Shown here in pieces: positions 23,398 to 34,488 of a DNA stretch of 36,310 bases (positions are counted from its first letter, which is position 1; each line of letters opens with the position of its first letter). The position numbers and the translations under genes were made by a program. A model generated the notes under the pieces. The model saw only the letters and a program-made list of their open reading frames with translations, did not search any database and was not told the origin of the DNA. Location of the stretch: NCBI GenBank assembly GCA_020049245.1, contig JAIFLB010000068.1:1-36310 (forward strand). Reading direction: 5' to 3'. The stretch is from Betaproteobacteria bacterium (lineage in GTDB: Bacteria > Pseudomonadota > Gammaproteobacteria > Burkholderiales > Thiobacillaceae).

Positions 23398-23874
23398 GTG
23401 GCATTTCGGGGGTCGACGCAACTGGCGCTGGATGGGAAAGGGCGATTAGCCATTCCCGCGCGCTACCGTGAGCGTCTGGCCACGCAATGTGGCGGTCATC
23501 TGATGCTCACCGCCGACCCGACCAATGGCTGCCTCCTGCTCTATCCATTCCCTGAATTCGAAGCGCTGGAACGCCAGATCAACAGCCTCCCGGGCTTTCA
23601 TCCGCTGACCCAGCAATTGAAATTCGTCGTCGTCGGTTCGGCCGAAGAAGTCGAGCCGGACAGCGCTGGTCGCATCCTGATTCCCCCCCTGCTGCGCAAG
23701 TTCGCCACGTTGGAGAAGTCTGTCGTGCTGGTCGGTCAGGGCAACAAATTCCAGGTCTGGCAGGAAGCCGCCTGGCAAGCCAAGTTCGACGCCTCCGCGC
23801 AATTGCCGGACATGCTCAACAGTGCCGCGCGGGATGGCACCTTGCCGGAGGAACTCAAGGGCTTTTCGCTGTGA
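23398..23874 (+). CDS. mraZ: Transcriptional regulator MraZ
   Basis: The start is GTG at 23398, preceded by GGAGGAG; a GTG at 23347 lies inside the promoter region and is rejected. The 158-aa product has two SpoVT/AbrB-like domains: [20 protein letters not shown] at the N-terminus and [20 protein letters not shown] in the second half, each with the DxxGR turn. MraZ forms a ring and binds TGGG repeats upstream of its own gene to lower dcw expression; such repeats are present at 23316-23372. It is the first gene of the dcw cluster and overlaps rsmH by four bases (GTGA). Confidence 0.95.
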   Translation: MAFRGSTQLALDGKGRLAIPARYRERLATQCGGHLMLTADPTNGCLLLYPFPEFEALERQINSLPGFHPLTQQLKFVVVGSAEEVEPDSAGRILIPPLLRKFATLEKSVVLVGQGNKFQVWQEAAWQAKFDASAQLPDMLNSAARDGTLPEELKGFSL

Positions 23875-24845
23875 GCGACATCGCATCCAGCGAAGCAGGA
23901 AGACACATCACCGTCCTGCTGCAAGGGGCGGTGGATGCACTGAACATGCATCCGGACGGCATCTACGTCGATGCCACTTTCGGGCGCGGTGGACACAGTC
24001 GGGAGATTCTTTCCCGGCTGGGTTCAGATGGCAGGTTGATTGCGCTGGATCGCGACCCACAGGCGGTGGCGGCAGCGGCGGAAATAAAGGATGCAAGGTT
24101 GCAAATGGTGCACGCGGCGTTTTCGGAATTGACCGAAGTGTTGCGTGAATTGGCGGTGGAAGCGGTGGATGGCGTGTTGTTCGACCTGGGCGTGTCCAGC
24201 CCGCAACTGGACCAAGCCGAGCGGGGCTTCAGTTTTCGTTTTGATGCACCGCTCGATATGCGCATGGACACCAGCCGCGGCATGACCGCAGCGGAATGGT
24301 TGAACCAGGCGGAAGAAAAGGAGATTGCCCAAGTTGTCTGGAACTATGGCGAGGAACGGTTTGCTAGACAGGTTGCGCGGGCGCTTGTTAAAGCGCGCGC
24401 GCTCACTCCAATTGCCACGACCGGACAACTGGCCAGCATCGTCGCCACAGCCGTGCGCACGCGTGAACGCGGTCAGGACCCGGCGACGCGCACCTTTCAA
24501 GCTGTGCGGATTTTCATTAACCGCGAACTTGAAGAAATCGAAGCGGCGTTGCCGCAGGCGGTTGCCGCCCTGAAACCGGGCGGACGACTGGTGGTCATCA
24601 GTTTTCATTCTTTGGAAGATCGAATGACAAAACGGTTCATGCGCGACGAGGCGGCCGGGGAACGGGTTCCACCCGAAATTCCCGTCACCGCTGACGCCTT
24701 GCGCGGCGGCCGTTTGCAACTCATCGGCAAGGCGATCAAGCCGGATTATTACGAATGCAGCGCCAATCCACGTGCGCGCAGCGCCACGATGCGGGTTGCA
24801 GAACGTACCGATGCGGCAGGTTGGAGGGATGCATGGTCAAACTGA
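23871..24845 (+). CDS. rsmH: 16S rRNA (cytosine(1402)-N(4))-methyltransferase RsmH
   Basis: The 324-aa product (GTG start overlapping the mraZ stop) has the RsmH/MraW pattern: [16 protein letters not shown]-binding [11 protein letters not shown] (33-43), [20 protein letters not shown], and [17 protein letters not shown] near the end. It methylates N4 of C1402 in the ribosomal P site and is nearly always encoded between mraZ and ftsL. The last 13 bases overlap ftsL. Confidence 0.96.
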   Translation: MSDIASSEAGRHITVLLQGAVDALNMHPDGIYVDATFGRGGHSREILSRLGSDGRLIALDRDPQAVAAAAEIKDARLQMVHAAFSELTEVLRELAVEAVDGVLFDLGVSSPQLDQAERGFSFRFDAPLDMRMDTSRGMTAAEWLNQAEEKEIAQVVWNYGEERFARQVARALVKARALTPIATTGQLASIVATAVRTRERGQDPATRTFQAVRIFINRELEEIEAALPQAVAALKPGGRLVVISFHSLEDRMTKRFMRDEAAGERVPPEIPVTADALRGGRLQLIGKAIKPDYYECSANPRARSATMRVAERTDAAGWRDAWSN

Positions 24846-25105
24846 ACCTGATCCTCAGTGTGGCGTTGGTCGCTGTCGCCCTTTCTGTCGTCTCTGCGCG
24901 CCACCAAGCGCGCAAATTGTTTGTGACCTTGCAGGCAGAGCAAAGTCATGCGCGCGAACTCGAAGTTGAATGGGGCCAGCTGCAACTTGAGATATCAACC
25001 TGGCTGATGCACAACCGGGTGGAAGAAGTCGCGCGCGGACGCCTGAACATGGTGATTCCTGTACCGGGACGCATCTATGTCCTGCAACCGGATGTGCTGC
25101 CATGA
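24833..25105 (+). CDS. ftsL: Cell division protein FtsL
   Basis: From ATG 24833 (GGAGG upstream) the product is 90 aa. It is a short cytoplasmic start, one membrane helix ([19 protein letters not shown]), and a periplasmic coiled-coil stretch ([20 protein letters not shown]) ending in [15 protein letters not shown]. This is the bitopic FtsL of the FtsQLB complex that activates FtsWI. Size and position between rsmH and ftsI fit. The stop overlaps ftsI by four bases (ATGA). Confidence 0.93.
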   Translation: MVKLNLILSVALVAVALSVVSARHQARKLFVTLQAEQSHARELEVEWGQLQLEISTWLMHNRVEEVARGRLNMVIPVPGRIYVLQPDVLP

Positions 25106-26871
25106 ATCGCCGCGCCAACCTAAACCCGCCCGCGCATCCGCTGTTGCGCCTCGACCTGCAACGCTGGCGCGCGCGCTTGACCCTCGGCCTGCTGTTCGCC
25201 GGCTTTGCCGCCCTGTCGATGCGGGCAGTCTATCTGCAGGTCTGGCAAAGCGACTTTCTCACCAACCAGGGTGAAAAACGCGCCCAGCGCATCGCCCCCA
25301 TCCCGGCCTATCGCGGCATGATCACCGATCGGCGCGGCGAGCCGCTGGCGGTCAGCACGCCAGTCGAAACGCTGTGGGTCAACCCGAAGGAAGCCAGTCC
25401 GAGTGCATCGGAGATTCAGGCGCTGGCCGACATTCTGGGCAGGAACCCGGACCAGATCGCCCGCCTGTTCGCCGACAAGAAGAAGGGCTTTGTCTATCTT
25501 GAACGTCTGCTTGAGCCGGCCAAGGCCGAGCAGATCAAAGCCCTCGGGATCGTCGGACTGCACAGTAAACCGGCTTACCGGCGCTATTACCCGGGCGGCG
25601 AAGTCACCAGCCACGTGCTGGGCGCCACCGACATCGAAGACAACGGTCTTGAAGGGCTCGAACTGAGTCATCAATCCTGGCTCACCGGCGAGCCCGGCTC
25701 GCAGCGGGTGGTGAAGGATCGCCCCGGCAACGTGGTCGAAATCCTGGAACGCATCAAGGCGCCGAAACCGGGGCGCGATCTTGCTTTGTCGCTGAACCAG
25801 CACATCCAGTATCTCGCCTACCGCGAACTCAACGACGCCGTCGTCCTCAACAACGCCCGCGCCGGCTCGGTCGTCGTTCTCGATGCGCGCACCGGCGAAA
25901 TTCTGGCGATGGCCAACTCACCGGCGTTCAACCCGAACAGCCGAGCCACCTTCACCCCGGACCGCATGCGCAACCGGGCGGTGACCGATACCTTCGAACC
26001 CGGCTCGACGATGAAGCCGCTGTTTGTCGCGGCGGCGCTGGACGCCGGCGTTGTGCGGCCGGACTCGGTGATCGATACCGGCCCGGGCTGGTTCATCATC
26101 GGCGACAAGCGGATCACCGACACGCACCCCAAAGGCGTGATGACGCTGGCGGAATCGATCCAGGTCTCGAGCAACGTCGCAGTAGCCAAGATTGCGCTCG
26201 AAACACGCGGCGAGGATTACTGGAACCTGCTGACGCGCGCCGGTCTCGGCGCGCAGCCCAAATCCGGCATGCCCGGCGAAGCCAGCGGCCGTCTGCGCCC
26301 GTTCGCCACCTGGCGGCCAATCGAGAAAGCCACCATGTCCTTCGGTCATGGCCTGTCGCTCAGCCTGCTGCAACTGGCGCACGCCTACACCGCCTTCGCC
26401 AACAAGGGCGTGATGCCGCAGATCACCGCGCTGCGCCGCGAAGGCGCGGCACCTGGCACGCGTGTGATGAGCGAGAAAACCGCTGTTGACGTGCTGGGCA
26501 TGATGGAACTGGTCACCCGTGGCGAAGGCACCGCGCCGATGGCGCGCGTCTCCGGCTACCGAATCGCCGGCAAGACCGGCACCGCACACAAATTCGTCAA
26601 CGGCAGTTATGACGGCAAGTTGTACATCAGTTCGTTCGTCGGCCTGGCGCCGGCATCGGACCCGCGTCTGGTGGTGGCGGTCATGCTCGACGAACCGCAC
26701 AGCCGCCAGTATTACGGCGGTCTGGTCGCCGCGCCGGTGTTCTCGAAAGTGATGGCCGGCGCGCTGCGCTTCATGGCGTTGCCGCCCGATGCGCCGTTCG
26801 ACAGCAGCAGCGCGCCGCCCGGCGAAGCGCCGGTGGTGCCGTTCACACCCGCCGTGGCGGAGGCGACATGA
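25102..26871 (+). CDS. ftsI: Septal peptidoglycan transpeptidase FtsI (PBP3)
   Basis: The 589-aa class B penicillin-binding protein has a short cytoplasmic N-terminus, one membrane anchor (about 26-46), a pedestal domain starting RGMITDRRGEPLA, and the transpeptidase with the three active-site motifs: STMK (nucleophile Ser302, Lys305), SSN (356-358) and KTGTA (491-495). It cross-links septal peptidoglycan with FtsW. A 25-residue Pro/Ala/Ser tail (PPDAPFDSSSAPPGEAPVV and on) follows the enzyme domain. The gene overlaps its neighbours by four bases on each side. Confidence 0.96.
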   Translation: MNRRANLNPPAHPLLRLDLQRWRARLTLGLLFAGFAALSMRAVYLQVWQSDFLTNQGEKRAQRIAPIPAYRGMITDRRGEPLAVSTPVETLWVNPKEASPSASEIQALADILGRNPDQIARLFADKKKGFVYLERLLEPAKAEQIKALGIVGLHSKPAYRRYYPGGEVTSHVLGATDIEDNGLEGLELSHQSWLTGEPGSQRVVKDRPGNVVEILERIKAPKPGRDLALSLNQHIQYLAYRELNDAVVLNNARAGSVVVLDARTGEILAMANSPAFNPNSRATFTPDRMRNRAVTDTFEPGSTMKPLFVAAALDAGVVRPDSVIDTGPGWFIIGDKRITDTHPKGVMTLAESIQVSSNVAVAKIALETRGEDYWNLLTRAGLGAQPKSGMPGEASGRLRPFATWRPIEKATMSFGHGLSLSLLQLAHAYTAFANKGVMPQITALRREGAAPGTRVMSEKTAVDVLGMMELVTRGEGTAPMARVSGYRIAGKTGTAHKFVNGSYDGKLYISSFVGLAPASDPRLVVAVMLDEPHSRQYYGGLVAAPVFSKVMAGALRFMALPPDAPFDSSSAPPGEAPVVPFTPAVAEAT

Positions 26872-28349
26872 CGCGGGCCATCGAGCTGGTCGCCAGCCTG
26901 CGCGCCCTCGCCCCGGCGGCGCGCAACCTCAGCGCCGACAGCCGGCAGATCGAAGCGGGCGACGTCTTCCTGGCCTTTCCCGGCGCTGAACATGATGGTC
27001 GCGACCATATCGCCAGCGCGATCCATGCCGGCGCCGCCGCAGTGGTATGGGAGCCGACCGGCGGCGAATGGAACACAGCCTGGCGTGTGCCGCACTTGCC
27101 GATCGCGAATCTGAAAGCGGAGGCTGCGGCGCTAGCTGCCGCCTGGTATGACCAACCCTCGCAAACGCTGTGGATGACTGGTGTTACCGGCACCAACGGC
27201 AAGACCTCGGTAGCGCAGTGGCTCGCCGCCGCGTTCACCGACCTGGGCCGCAAAACGGCGACTATCGGCACCCTGGGCAATGGTTTTCCCGGCCAACTTG
27301 CCAGCGCCAGCCACACCACACCGCATGCCGTCAGCCTGCAACGTCTGCTGGCTGATTTCCGCGATGCGGGGGCGGCTGGCGTGGCAATGGAAGTCTCCTC
27401 GCACGGCCTCGACCAGGGTCGCGTCGAAGGCGTCGCGTTCGATGTCGCCGTGTTCACCAACCTGTCGCGCGATCACCTCGACTACCACGGCGACATGCAG
27501 CAATACGCGGCCGCCAAGTCGCGCCTGTTCCACTGGGTCGGACTGAAAGCGGCGGTCCTCAACGCAGACGACGAACTCGGCGCCAAGCTGGTCGAACAAC
27601 TCCGCCACGGCACAACCCGGGTACTCAGTTACGGCCTGCATGCCGGCGACCTGCGCGCGCAACGCTGCCAGGCCGATCGCCACGGTCTGCGCCTGGAAAT
27701 CACTTCGCCCTGGGGCGATGGCCAGCTCGATTCACCGCTGCTCGGTGAATTCAACGCCTACAACCTGCTTGCCGCGCTGGGCGCGCTACTGGTCAGCGAT
27801 GTGCCGCTGGAGCGGGCACTGGCCGCGCTGGCGAAAATGCAGCCGGTAGCCGGCCGCATGCAACGCGTCGATGCCGGCGCCGACGATCCCAGCGTGATCA
27901 TTGACTTCGCCCACACACCGGACGCGCTCGACAAAGTGCTGGTGGCGCTGAAACCGCTGACCAGCGGCCGCCTGATCTGCGTCTTCGGCTGCGGCGGTGG
28001 CCGTGATACCGGCAAGCGTCCGTTGATGGGCGCGGCGGTGGCGGCGCGCGCCGATCTCGCCATCGTCACCAGCGACAACCCGCGTCACGAAGATCCGGCG
28101 CATATCGTCGCCGACATTCTCAGCGGCATGCCACCTGATCAAACCGTCATCCTCGACCGCCGCGCCGCGATCAGCAGCGCCATCCTGCACGCAGGTCCGG
28201 ATGACATCGTCGTGCTGGCCGGCAAGGGGCATGAGGATTACCAGGACATCAAAGGCGTCAAACACCCCTTCTCCGATCTCGTCGAAGCCCGTCTCGCGCT
28301 GGCGGCCAGATCATCCAATCCAGCAAGGAATTCGCATGCGTCTGCATGA
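26868..28349 (+). CDS. murE: UDP-MurNAc-L-Ala-D-Glu:meso-diaminopimelate ligase MurE
   Basis: The 493-aa product has the three Mur ligase domains, with ATP loop TGTNGKTS at 107-114, EVSSHGLDQGR (substrate-facing) and DFAHTPDAL in the C-terminal part. DNPRHEDP (403-410) is the motif that selects meso-diaminopimelate rather than lysine, giving a Gram-negative A1-gamma peptidoglycan. It adds the third residue of the stem peptide. The ATG overlaps the ftsI stop, and the last 14 bases overlap murF. Confidence 0.96.
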   Translation: MTRAIELVASLRALAPAARNLSADSRQIEAGDVFLAFPGAEHDGRDHIASAIHAGAAAVVWEPTGGEWNTAWRVPHLPIANLKAEAAALAAAWYDQPSQTLWMTGVTGTNGKTSVAQWLAAAFTDLGRKTATIGTLGNGFPGQLASASHTTPHAVSLQRLLADFRDAGAAGVAMEVSSHGLDQGRVEGVAFDVAVFTNLSRDHLDYHGDMQQYAAAKSRLFHWVGLKAAVLNADDELGAKLVEQLRHGTTRVLSYGLHAGDLRAQRCQADRHGLRLEITSPWGDGQLDSPLLGEFNAYNLLAALGALLVSDVPLERALAALAKMQPVAGRMQRVDAGADDPSVIIDFAHTPDALDKVLVALKPLTSGRLICVFGCGGGRDTGKRPLMGAAVAARADLAIVTSDNPRHEDPAHIVADILSGMPPDQTVILDRRAAISSAILHAGPDDIVVLAGKGHEDYQDIKGVKHPFSDLVEARLALAARSSNPARNSHASA

Positions 28350-29694
28350 AGCCGCCCAGGCACTCAACGCCGCCGCTGTCGGCGCCGACGTCAGCATCAC
28401 CGCCGTTGTCACCGACTCGCGCAAACTCAGCCCGGGGTGCCTGTTCGTGGCCTTGAAAGGGCCACGCTACGACGGCCACAGCTTTGCCGCCAAGGCGCTG
28501 GAACAAGGCGCCGCCGCAGTCATGGTGGCGGCGAGCGCGCAAATGGCGATCAGCCCGGCCCTGATGGTGGACGACACGCTGCAGGCCCTCGGCCAACTCG
28601 CGGCCTGGCATCGCAGCCGCATGCCGGCCAAGGTCGCCGCGATCACCGGCAGCAACGGCAAGACCTCGGTGAAAGAAATGCTGGCCGCGATTCTCGCCGT
28701 CGATGTCGGCGCAGATGCCGTGCTGGCGACCGAAGGCAATCTCAACAACGACATCGGCATGCCGCTGACACTGTTGAAACTGACCCCGGAACACCGTTAC
28801 GCGGCGATCGAAATGGGCATGAACCATCCCGGCGAAATCGGCTATCTGACCCAGATTGCGCGGCCGGAAGTGGCGCTGGTCAACAACGCGTTGCGCGCCC
28901 ACCTCGAAGGACTCGGCACGATCGAAGCGGTGGCGCGCGCCAAAGGCGAGATCTATGCCGGGCTGAAGGACGACGGTATCGCCATCATCAATATTGATGA
29001 CCCACATGCCGATCTCTGGCTCAGCCTCGCTATTCGCCACCAGGTGATGAGCTTCGGCTTCGCCGAACAGGCTGATGTGCGCATCGTTGCAGCCAGCCAA
29101 ACTGAGTTGAAAACCCCGCTCGTGCTGGAAACCCCGGCTGGCCGTATCGAGACCACCTTGCAGGTGCCCGGCCAGCACAACCTGCGCAATGCTGCAGCCG
29201 CCGCCAGTCTGGCATTGGCGCTCGGCATCCCGACGAAATCGATCGCCGACGGCCTGGCCAACTACAGCGGCGTCAAGGGGCGCCTGCAAGCGCATGCCTG
29301 CATTCTCGGCGCGACGCTGATCGACGATACCTACAACGCCAATCCCGATTCCGTGCTGGCCGCCATCCAGGTGCTGGCGGCGCGGCCGGGCACGCGCATT
29401 CTGGTGCTGGGCGACATGGGCGAACTCGGCCCGGATGCCGCCAAGATGCATCGCGAAGTCGGCGAGAAAGCGCACGCCGCCGGCATCGACCGCCTGCTTT
29501 GCCTGGGCGAGATGACGATCAACTCGGTTGAAGCCTTCGGCAAGAACGCGATGCACTTCGAGCGCATCGAGGAACTGCTGGCGGAAATCGAATGCGCGCT
29601 CGGGCCGCAAGTCACGGTGCTGGTGAAGGGTTCCCGCTTCATGCAGATGGAACGGGTGGTGAAGTCGTTCATCGAGGACAAGACATGCTCCTGA
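28336..29694 (+). CDS. murF: UDP-MurNAc-tripeptide D-alanyl-D-alanine ligase MurF
   Basis: From ATG 28336 (AAGGAA upstream) the product is 452 aa. The ATP loop ITGSNGKT is at 103-110, followed by the MurF-typical [15 protein letters not shown] and [14 protein letters not shown], and [13 protein letters not shown]-like [12 protein letters not shown] in domain 3. It adds D-Ala-D-Ala to complete the pentapeptide. It overlaps murE by 14 bases and mraY by 10. Confidence 0.96.
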   Translation: MRLHEAAQALNAAAVGADVSITAVVTDSRKLSPGCLFVALKGPRYDGHSFAAKALEQGAAAVMVAASAQMAISPALMVDDTLQALGQLAAWHRSRMPAKVAAITGSNGKTSVKEMLAAILAVDVGADAVLATEGNLNNDIGMPLTLLKLTPEHRYAAIEMGMNHPGEIGYLTQIARPEVALVNNALRAHLEGLGTIEAVARAKGEIYAGLKDDGIAIINIDDPHADLWLSLAIRHQVMSFGFAEQADVRIVAASQTELKTPLVLETPAGRIETTLQVPGQHNLRNAAAAASLALALGIPTKSIADGLANYSGVKGRLQAHACILGATLIDDTYNANPDSVLAAIQVLAARPGTRILVLGDMGELGPDAAKMHREVGEKAHAAGIDRLLCLGEMTINSVEAFGKNAMHFERIEELLAEIECALGPQVTVLVKGSRFMQMERVVKSFIEDKTCS

Positions 29695-30770
29695 TGCTCG
29701 CCCAGTGGCTCGGCCACGATATCCGCGCCTTCAACGTGTTCCAGTACATCACGCTGCGTGGCGTGCTGGCGGCGCTGACCGCGCTGATGATCTCGTTCAT
29801 TCTCGGCCCGGCGATGATTCGCAAGCTGACCGAGTTGAAGGTTGGCCAGCCGGTGCGCGACGACGGCCCGCAAACCCATCTGGTGAAAGCCGGCACGCCG
29901 ACCATGGGCGGTGCCTTGATCCTCGCCTCGATCATCCTGACCACGTTGTTGTGGGCCGATCTGACCAACCGTTATGTCTGGATTGCGCTGCTGACGCTGG
30001 TCGGTTTCGGCGCCATTGGCTGGGTTGACGACTGGCGCAAGGTAGTGGAGAAAAACCCGCGCGGCCTGGCTTCACGCTGGAAGTATTTCTGGCAATCGGT
30101 GATCGCCGCCGCCATCGCCGCCTGGCTGGCCTGGTCAGCGCACCTGCCGGCGCAGACCGAGCTGATCGTGCCGTTCTTCAAACATATCGTGATGCCGCTC
30201 GGCGCCGTCGGCTTCGTCGTGCTGGCCTACTTCGTCATCGTCGGCACCAGCAACGCGGTCAACCTGACCGACGGCGCCGATGGCCTGGCGATCCTGCCCA
30301 CGGTCATGGTGGCGGGTGCACTGGCCATCTTCGCCTATGTCGCCGGCCATGCCGTGTTCTCCAAATATCTCGGCCTGCCGCACATTCCCGGCGCCGGTGA
30401 ACTGGTGGTGTTCTGCACCGCAATGGTCGGCGCCGGGCTGGCCTTCCTCTGGTTCAACGCCTATCCGGCGGAAGTCTTCATGGGCGACGTCGGCGCGCTG
30501 GCGCTGGGCGCCGCGCTCGGCGTGGTGGCGGTGATCGTGCGACAGGAAATCGTGCTGTTCATCATGGGCGGCGTCTTCGTCGCCGAGGCCATCTCGGTGA
30601 TGGTGCAGGTCGGATCGTTCAAATTGCGCGGCAAACGCGTCTTCCTGATGGCGCCGATCCACCACCACTTCGAGAAGAAGGGCTGGAAGGAAACCCAGGT
30701 CGTGGTGCGCTTCTGGATCATCTCGATGATCCTGGTGTTGATTGGTCTGGCTTCGTTGAAGTTGAGGTAA
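29685..30770 (+). CDS. mraY: Phospho-MurNAc-pentapeptide translocase MraY
   Basis: From ATG 29685 (GAGGA upstream; another ATG at 29694 overlaps the murF stop as TGATG) the product is 361 aa with about ten membrane helices. MraY motifs are clear: [13 protein letters not shown], the Asp pair in [30 protein letters not shown] and [13 protein letters not shown]. It transfers phospho-MurNAc-pentapeptide to undecaprenyl phosphate, giving lipid I. Confidence 0.96.
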   Translation: MLLMLAQWLGHDIRAFNVFQYITLRGVLAALTALMISFILGPAMIRKLTELKVGQPVRDDGPQTHLVKAGTPTMGGALILASIILTTLLWADLTNRYVWIALLTLVGFGAIGWVDDWRKVVEKNPRGLASRWKYFWQSVIAAAIAAWLAWSAHLPAQTELIVPFFKHIVMPLGAVGFVVLAYFVIVGTSNAVNLTDGADGLAILPTVMVAGALAIFAYVAGHAVFSKYLGLPHIPGAGELVVFCTAMVGAGLAFLWFNAYPAEVFMGDVGALALGAALGVVAVIVRQEIVLFIMGGVFVAEAISVMVQVGSFKLRGKRVFLMAPIHHHFEKKGWKETQVVVRFWIISMILVLIGLASLKLR

Positions 30771-30777
30771 GCAGAGC

Positions 30778-32190
30778 ATGAATACGCAGTCATCCAGCTT
30801 CTCCAACATCAAGGCTCTGGTCATCGGCCTTGGTGATACCGGCGCGTCCTGCGTGCGCTGGCTGCTGGAACACGACGCCACGGTGCGCGCCACCGATAGC
30901 CGCGACGAACCGCCGCATGCGCAGCATCTGCGTGAAGCCTTCCCGGAAGTAAAGCTGAGCCTGGGCGGCTTCCAGAGCGCCGATATCGACTGGGCCGATC
31001 TGGTCGTGGTCAGCCCCGGTGTTGCGCTGGCGACGCCGGAAATCCAGCAGGCGATCGCCGCTGGCAAGGATGTCGTCGGCGATGTCGAATTGTTCGCGCG
31101 CGCAATCCGCGGTTCAAAAACCAAAGTCATCGCGATCACCGGTTCCAACGGCAAGAGCACGGTGACCAGTCTGGTTGGTCACCTGTGCGCGGCGGTCGGA
31201 CTCGATACCGTGGTTGCCGGCAACATCGGTCTGCCGGTGCTGGAAGCGCTCGATAACCGGGAAACACTGAACAAAGACCCCGATGTCTGGGTGCTGGAAC
31301 TCTCCAGTTTCCAACTCGAAACCACCTCCAGCCTGCATCCTGACGCGGCGACCGTGCTGAATATTTCGCAGGATCACATGGATCGTTATGCCAGTCTGGA
31401 TGATTACGCGGCCGCCAAGGCGCGCATCTTTGCCGGCAACGGGGTACAGGTATTGAATCTCGACGATCCGGCGGTGATGGCGATGGCGTTGCCTGGCCGC
31501 GCCATGTCGACCTTCAGCATAGTCATGGACACCGCCACGGCGCAAAGCGCTGAACCGGCAGCGCAGCTGGTTTTTGGCCTGACCCAGCGCAAGGAGCGAC
31601 TCTGGCTGGCGGAAGGCGAGGAAGCGTTGTTACCGGTCGACAAGCTGCCCATCGCTGGCCTGCACAATGCCGCAAATACACTCGCCGCGCTGGCGCTGTG
31701 CCGCGCCATCGGCTTGCCGTATGACGGCCTGGTTCCGGCGTTGAAGACCTTCCAGGGGCTGCCACATCGGGTCCAGCGCGTCGCCGAAGTCGACGGCCGT
31801 ACGTTCTACGATGATTCCAAGGGCACCAATGTCGGCGCTACCGCCGCCGCGCTGCTGGGCTTCACTGTGCCGGTGGTGTTGATCGCCGGCGGCGACGGCA
31901 AAGGGCAGGATTTCTCGCCGCTGCGGGATGCGGTCAAGAACGCCCGCGCCGTCGTATTGATCGGTCGCGATGCAGCGCTGATCGAAGCCGCGATCGGCGA
32001 AGCCTGTCCGCTACATCACGCTGCCAGCATGCCGGAAGCGGTCGCCAAGGCGTTTGCACTGTCGCAACCGGGCGACGCCGTGCTGCTGTCTCCCGCCTGC
32101 GCCAGCTGGGACATGTTCCGCAATTACGCGCATCGTGCCGAAGTCTTCATCGCGGCAGTGCATGCGTTGGAGGGCGACCATGTTTCATAA
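30778..32190 (+). CDS. murD: UDP-MurNAc-L-alanine:D-glutamate ligase MurD
   Basis: The 470-aa product has an N-terminal Rossmann domain (ALVIGLGDTGASCVRWLL), ATP loop TGSNGKST (121-128), VLELSSFQLE, NISQDHMDRY, and FYDDSKGTNVGAT in domain 3. It adds D-Glu as the second residue of the peptide. It begins 7 bases after mraY, the only non-overlapping junction in the visible dcw run, and overlaps ftsW by 11 bases. Confidence 0.96.
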   Translation: MNTQSSSFSNIKALVIGLGDTGASCVRWLLEHDATVRATDSRDEPPHAQHLREAFPEVKLSLGGFQSADIDWADLVVVSPGVALATPEIQQAIAAGKDVVGDVELFARAIRGSKTKVIAITGSNGKSTVTSLVGHLCAAVGLDTVVAGNIGLPVLEALDNRETLNKDPDVWVLELSSFQLETTSSLHPDAATVLNISQDHMDRYASLDDYAAAKARIFAGNGVQVLNLDDPAVMAMALPGRAMSTFSIVMDTATAQSAEPAAQLVFGLTQRKERLWLAEGEEALLPVDKLPIAGLHNAANTLAALALCRAIGLPYDGLVPALKTFQGLPHRVQRVAEVDGRTFYDDSKGTNVGATAAALLGFTVPVVLIAGGDGKGQDFSPLRDAVKNARAVVLIGRDAALIEAAIGEACPLHHAASMPEAVAKAFALSQPGDAVLLSPACASWDMFRNYAHRAEVFIAAVHALEGDHVS

Positions 32191-33382
32191 CGCCGCCCTC
32201 AAGCGCACCGCCCTGACCCCGTATGACTGGGGACTGGTGTTCGCTTCGCTGGCATTGCTGATGATTGGCCTGGTGATGGTCTATTCCGCCTCGGTACCGA
32301 CGGCGGAAGCCAAGTCCGCCGCCAACCAGTCGGCGTTCTATCTGATCCGCCATTCGATGTATCTGGTGATCGGCCTCGGCGCCGGTTATGCCGCGCTGCA
32401 GATCCCGATCGATACCTGGCAAAAACTGTCACCCATTCTGTTCATGCTCGGCGCGGCGGCGCTGGTGATCGTCCTGATTCCATTCATCGGACGCGAAGTG
32501 AATGGCAGCCGGCGCTGGATTCCGCTCGGTCCATTGGGCAATTTCCAGCCTTCCGAATTGATGAAATTCGCCACCATCCTGTATGCCGCCGACTACACGG
32601 TGCGCAAGGCGGCGCATATGCAGAGCCTGAAAAAGGGCTTCCTGCCAATGTTCCTGGTGATGCTGTTCCTCGGCGCCATGCTGCTGCTGGAGCCGGACTT
32701 TGGCGCCTTCGTGGTGATCGTGTTCATCGCGCTCGCCATCCTGTTCCTTGGCGGCCTCAATGCCCGTCTGTTCGTCGGCCTGATCGTGCTGCTGGCGATC
32801 GGCTTCGTGCTGCTGGTGGTGTTGTCGCCCTACCGCCTGGCACGCGTCACCAGCTACCTCAATCCCTGGTCGGATCCCTACGGCGCCGGCTATCAGTTAT
32901 CGCACGCGCTGATCGCCTTCGGCAGTGGCGAATTCACCGGCGTCGGCCTCGGCGATAGCGTCGAGAAACTGTTCTACCTGCCCGAGGCCTACACCGACTT
33001 CCTGTTGGCGGTGACCGGCGAGGAACTCGGTTTGATCGGCGTCATGACGGTGATTGGCTTGTTCGCCTGGCTGACCTGGCGCGCATTCTCCATCGGCTGG
33101 CAAGCCGGCCTGATGGGACGCAACTACGCCGCGCTGGTAGCGCAGGGCGTCGGCGTCTGGATGGGCGTGCAATCGTTCATCAACATGGGCGTCAACCTTG
33201 GCCTGCTACCGACCAAAGGCCTGACCCTGCCGCTGATGAGTTATGGCGGTTCCGGCATCATCGCCAACTGCCTGGCGCTGGCGGTGCTGTTGCGCATCGA
33301 CTTCGAGAACCGCTGCATGATGAAGGGCAGCACCTTCGGTCCGCGCAGCGTGCGTCTGGCCGGCGAAGGGAAGCGCACATGA
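32180..33382 (+). CDS. ftsW: Septal peptidoglycan glycosyltransferase FtsW (SEDS family)
   Basis: From ATG 32180, inside the murD end, the product is 400 aa with about ten membrane helices. SEDS features are present: [10 protein letters not shown] in TM1, [34 protein letters not shown] (with the key Asp), [21 protein letters not shown] and [14 protein letters not shown] at the end. FtsW polymerises lipid II at the septum with FtsI. It overlaps murG by four bases. Confidence 0.96.
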   Translation: MFHNAALKRTALTPYDWGLVFASLALLMIGLVMVYSASVPTAEAKSAANQSAFYLIRHSMYLVIGLGAGYAALQIPIDTWQKLSPILFMLGAAALVIVLIPFIGREVNGSRRWIPLGPLGNFQPSELMKFATILYAADYTVRKAAHMQSLKKGFLPMFLVMLFLGAMLLLEPDFGAFVVIVFIALAILFLGGLNARLFVGLIVLLAIGFVLLVVLSPYRLARVTSYLNPWSDPYGAGYQLSHALIAFGSGEFTGVGLGDSVEKLFYLPEAYTDFLLAVTGEELGLIGVMTVIGLFAWLTWRAFSIGWQAGLMGRNYAALVAQGVGVWMGVQSFINMGVNLGLLPTKGLTLPLMSYGGSGIIANCLALAVLLRIDFENRCMMKGSTFGPRSVRLAGEGKRT

Positions 33383-34488
33383 ACATCAGCCGGCAAAGAA
33401 CCCTGCTGGTCATGGCCGGCGGCACCGGCGGCCATGTGATGCCGGCGCTGGCGGTGGCGGAAGCCCTGCGCGGCGAAGGCTGGCGCGTGGTCTGGCTGGG
33501 CACCAAGGCCGGCATGGAAGCGAAGCTGGCGGTGGAGAAAGGGTTCGAGATGGCCTGGGTGCGGGTTGCCGGCGTGCGCGGCAAGAGCCTGCTCACCAAA
33601 CTGTTGCTGCCGGCCAATCTGCTCGCCGCGTTCTGGCAGGCGGCGCGCGCAATTTTCCGCGAACGGCCGGATGTCGCACTCGGCCTCGGCGGCTATGTCG
33701 CCTTCCCCGGCGGCATGATGGCCAGCCTGCTCGGCAAGCCGCTGGTGATCCACGAACAGAACGCCATCGCCGGACTGACCAATCGCATGCTGGCTTGCCT
33801 CGCCGATCGCGTGCTGCTCGGCTTGCCGGCGGCTTTCCAGAACGCCAATGACAAACCGATCCCCTGCGGCAAGCTGGCCAGCGAATGGGTCGGCAACCCG
33901 GTGCGTCCGGAAATTGCGGCAGTGGCTGATCCCGCCTCGCGCTTTGCCGGCCGCAGCGGTCCTTTGCGCTTGCTGGTGGTCGGCGGCAGCCTGGGCGCGC
34001 AGGCCTTGAATGAACTGATTCCGCAAGCACTGGCGAAGCTGGAGGCCTCACAGCGGCCGCTGGTTCGCCACCAGTCCGGTGCCAGACATCTGGATGCACT
34101 GCAAACAAACTATGCCAACGCTGGCGTTGCGGCGGAATGCCTGACTTTCATCACCGACATGGCAGAAGCCTATGCCTGGGCCGACGTGGTGATCTGCCGC
34201 GCCGGCGCATTGACCGTGGCGGAAATTGCCGCCGCCGGCGCGGCCGCCCTGTTCGTGCCTTTCCCGTTTGCGGTGGATGACCACCAGACCGCCAACGCCC
34301 GTTTTCTCTCTGATGCCGGGGCTGCCTGGCTGATGCCGCAAAGCAGCCTCAGCGCTGAAAGTCTGGCGGCATGGTTGGTCGGCCTGAATCGCGACACATT
34401 GCTGGCGCGTGCCACGAAGGCACGCACGCAGGCCAAGCCGGGAGCCACCGCGCGTGTCGCCGCAATCTGCAAGGAAATCGCACGATGA
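33379..34488 (+). CDS. murG: UDP-GlcNAc:lipid I N-acetylglucosaminyltransferase MurG
   Basis: The 369-aa product is a GT-B fold enzyme: [11 protein letters not shown] (14-24), [11 protein letters not shown] and [12 protein letters not shown] in the N-terminal half, then [12 protein letters not shown] and [15 protein letters not shown] (UDP-GlcNAc site) in the C-terminal half. It converts lipid I to lipid II on the inner face of the membrane. It overlaps ftsW and murC by four bases each. Confidence 0.96.
   Translation: MNISRQRTLLVMAGGTGGHVMPALAVAEALRGEGWRVVWLGTKAGMEAKLAVEKGFEMAWVRVAGVRGKSLLTKLLLPANLLAAFWQAARAIFRERPDVALGLGGYVAFPGGMMASLLGKPLVIHEQNAIAGLTNRMLACLADRVLLGLPAAFQNANDKPIPCGKLASEWVGNPVRPEIAAVADPASRFAGRSGPLRLLVVGGSLGAQALNELIPQALAKLEASQRPLVRHQSGARHLDALQTNYANAGVAAECLTFITDMAEAYAWADVVICRAGALTVAEIAAAGAAALFVPFPFAVDDHQTANARFLSDAGAAWLMPQSSLSAESLAAWLVGLNRDTLLARATKARTQAKPGATARVAAICKEIAR

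Noticed and set aside
28258-29610. A 450-codon minus-strand open frame
   Set aside because: Antisense shadow of murF; rich in His, Arg, Gly and Gln with no family features.
30135-31160. A 341-codon minus-strand open frame
   Set aside because: Antisense to mraY and murD, both certain; no independent support.
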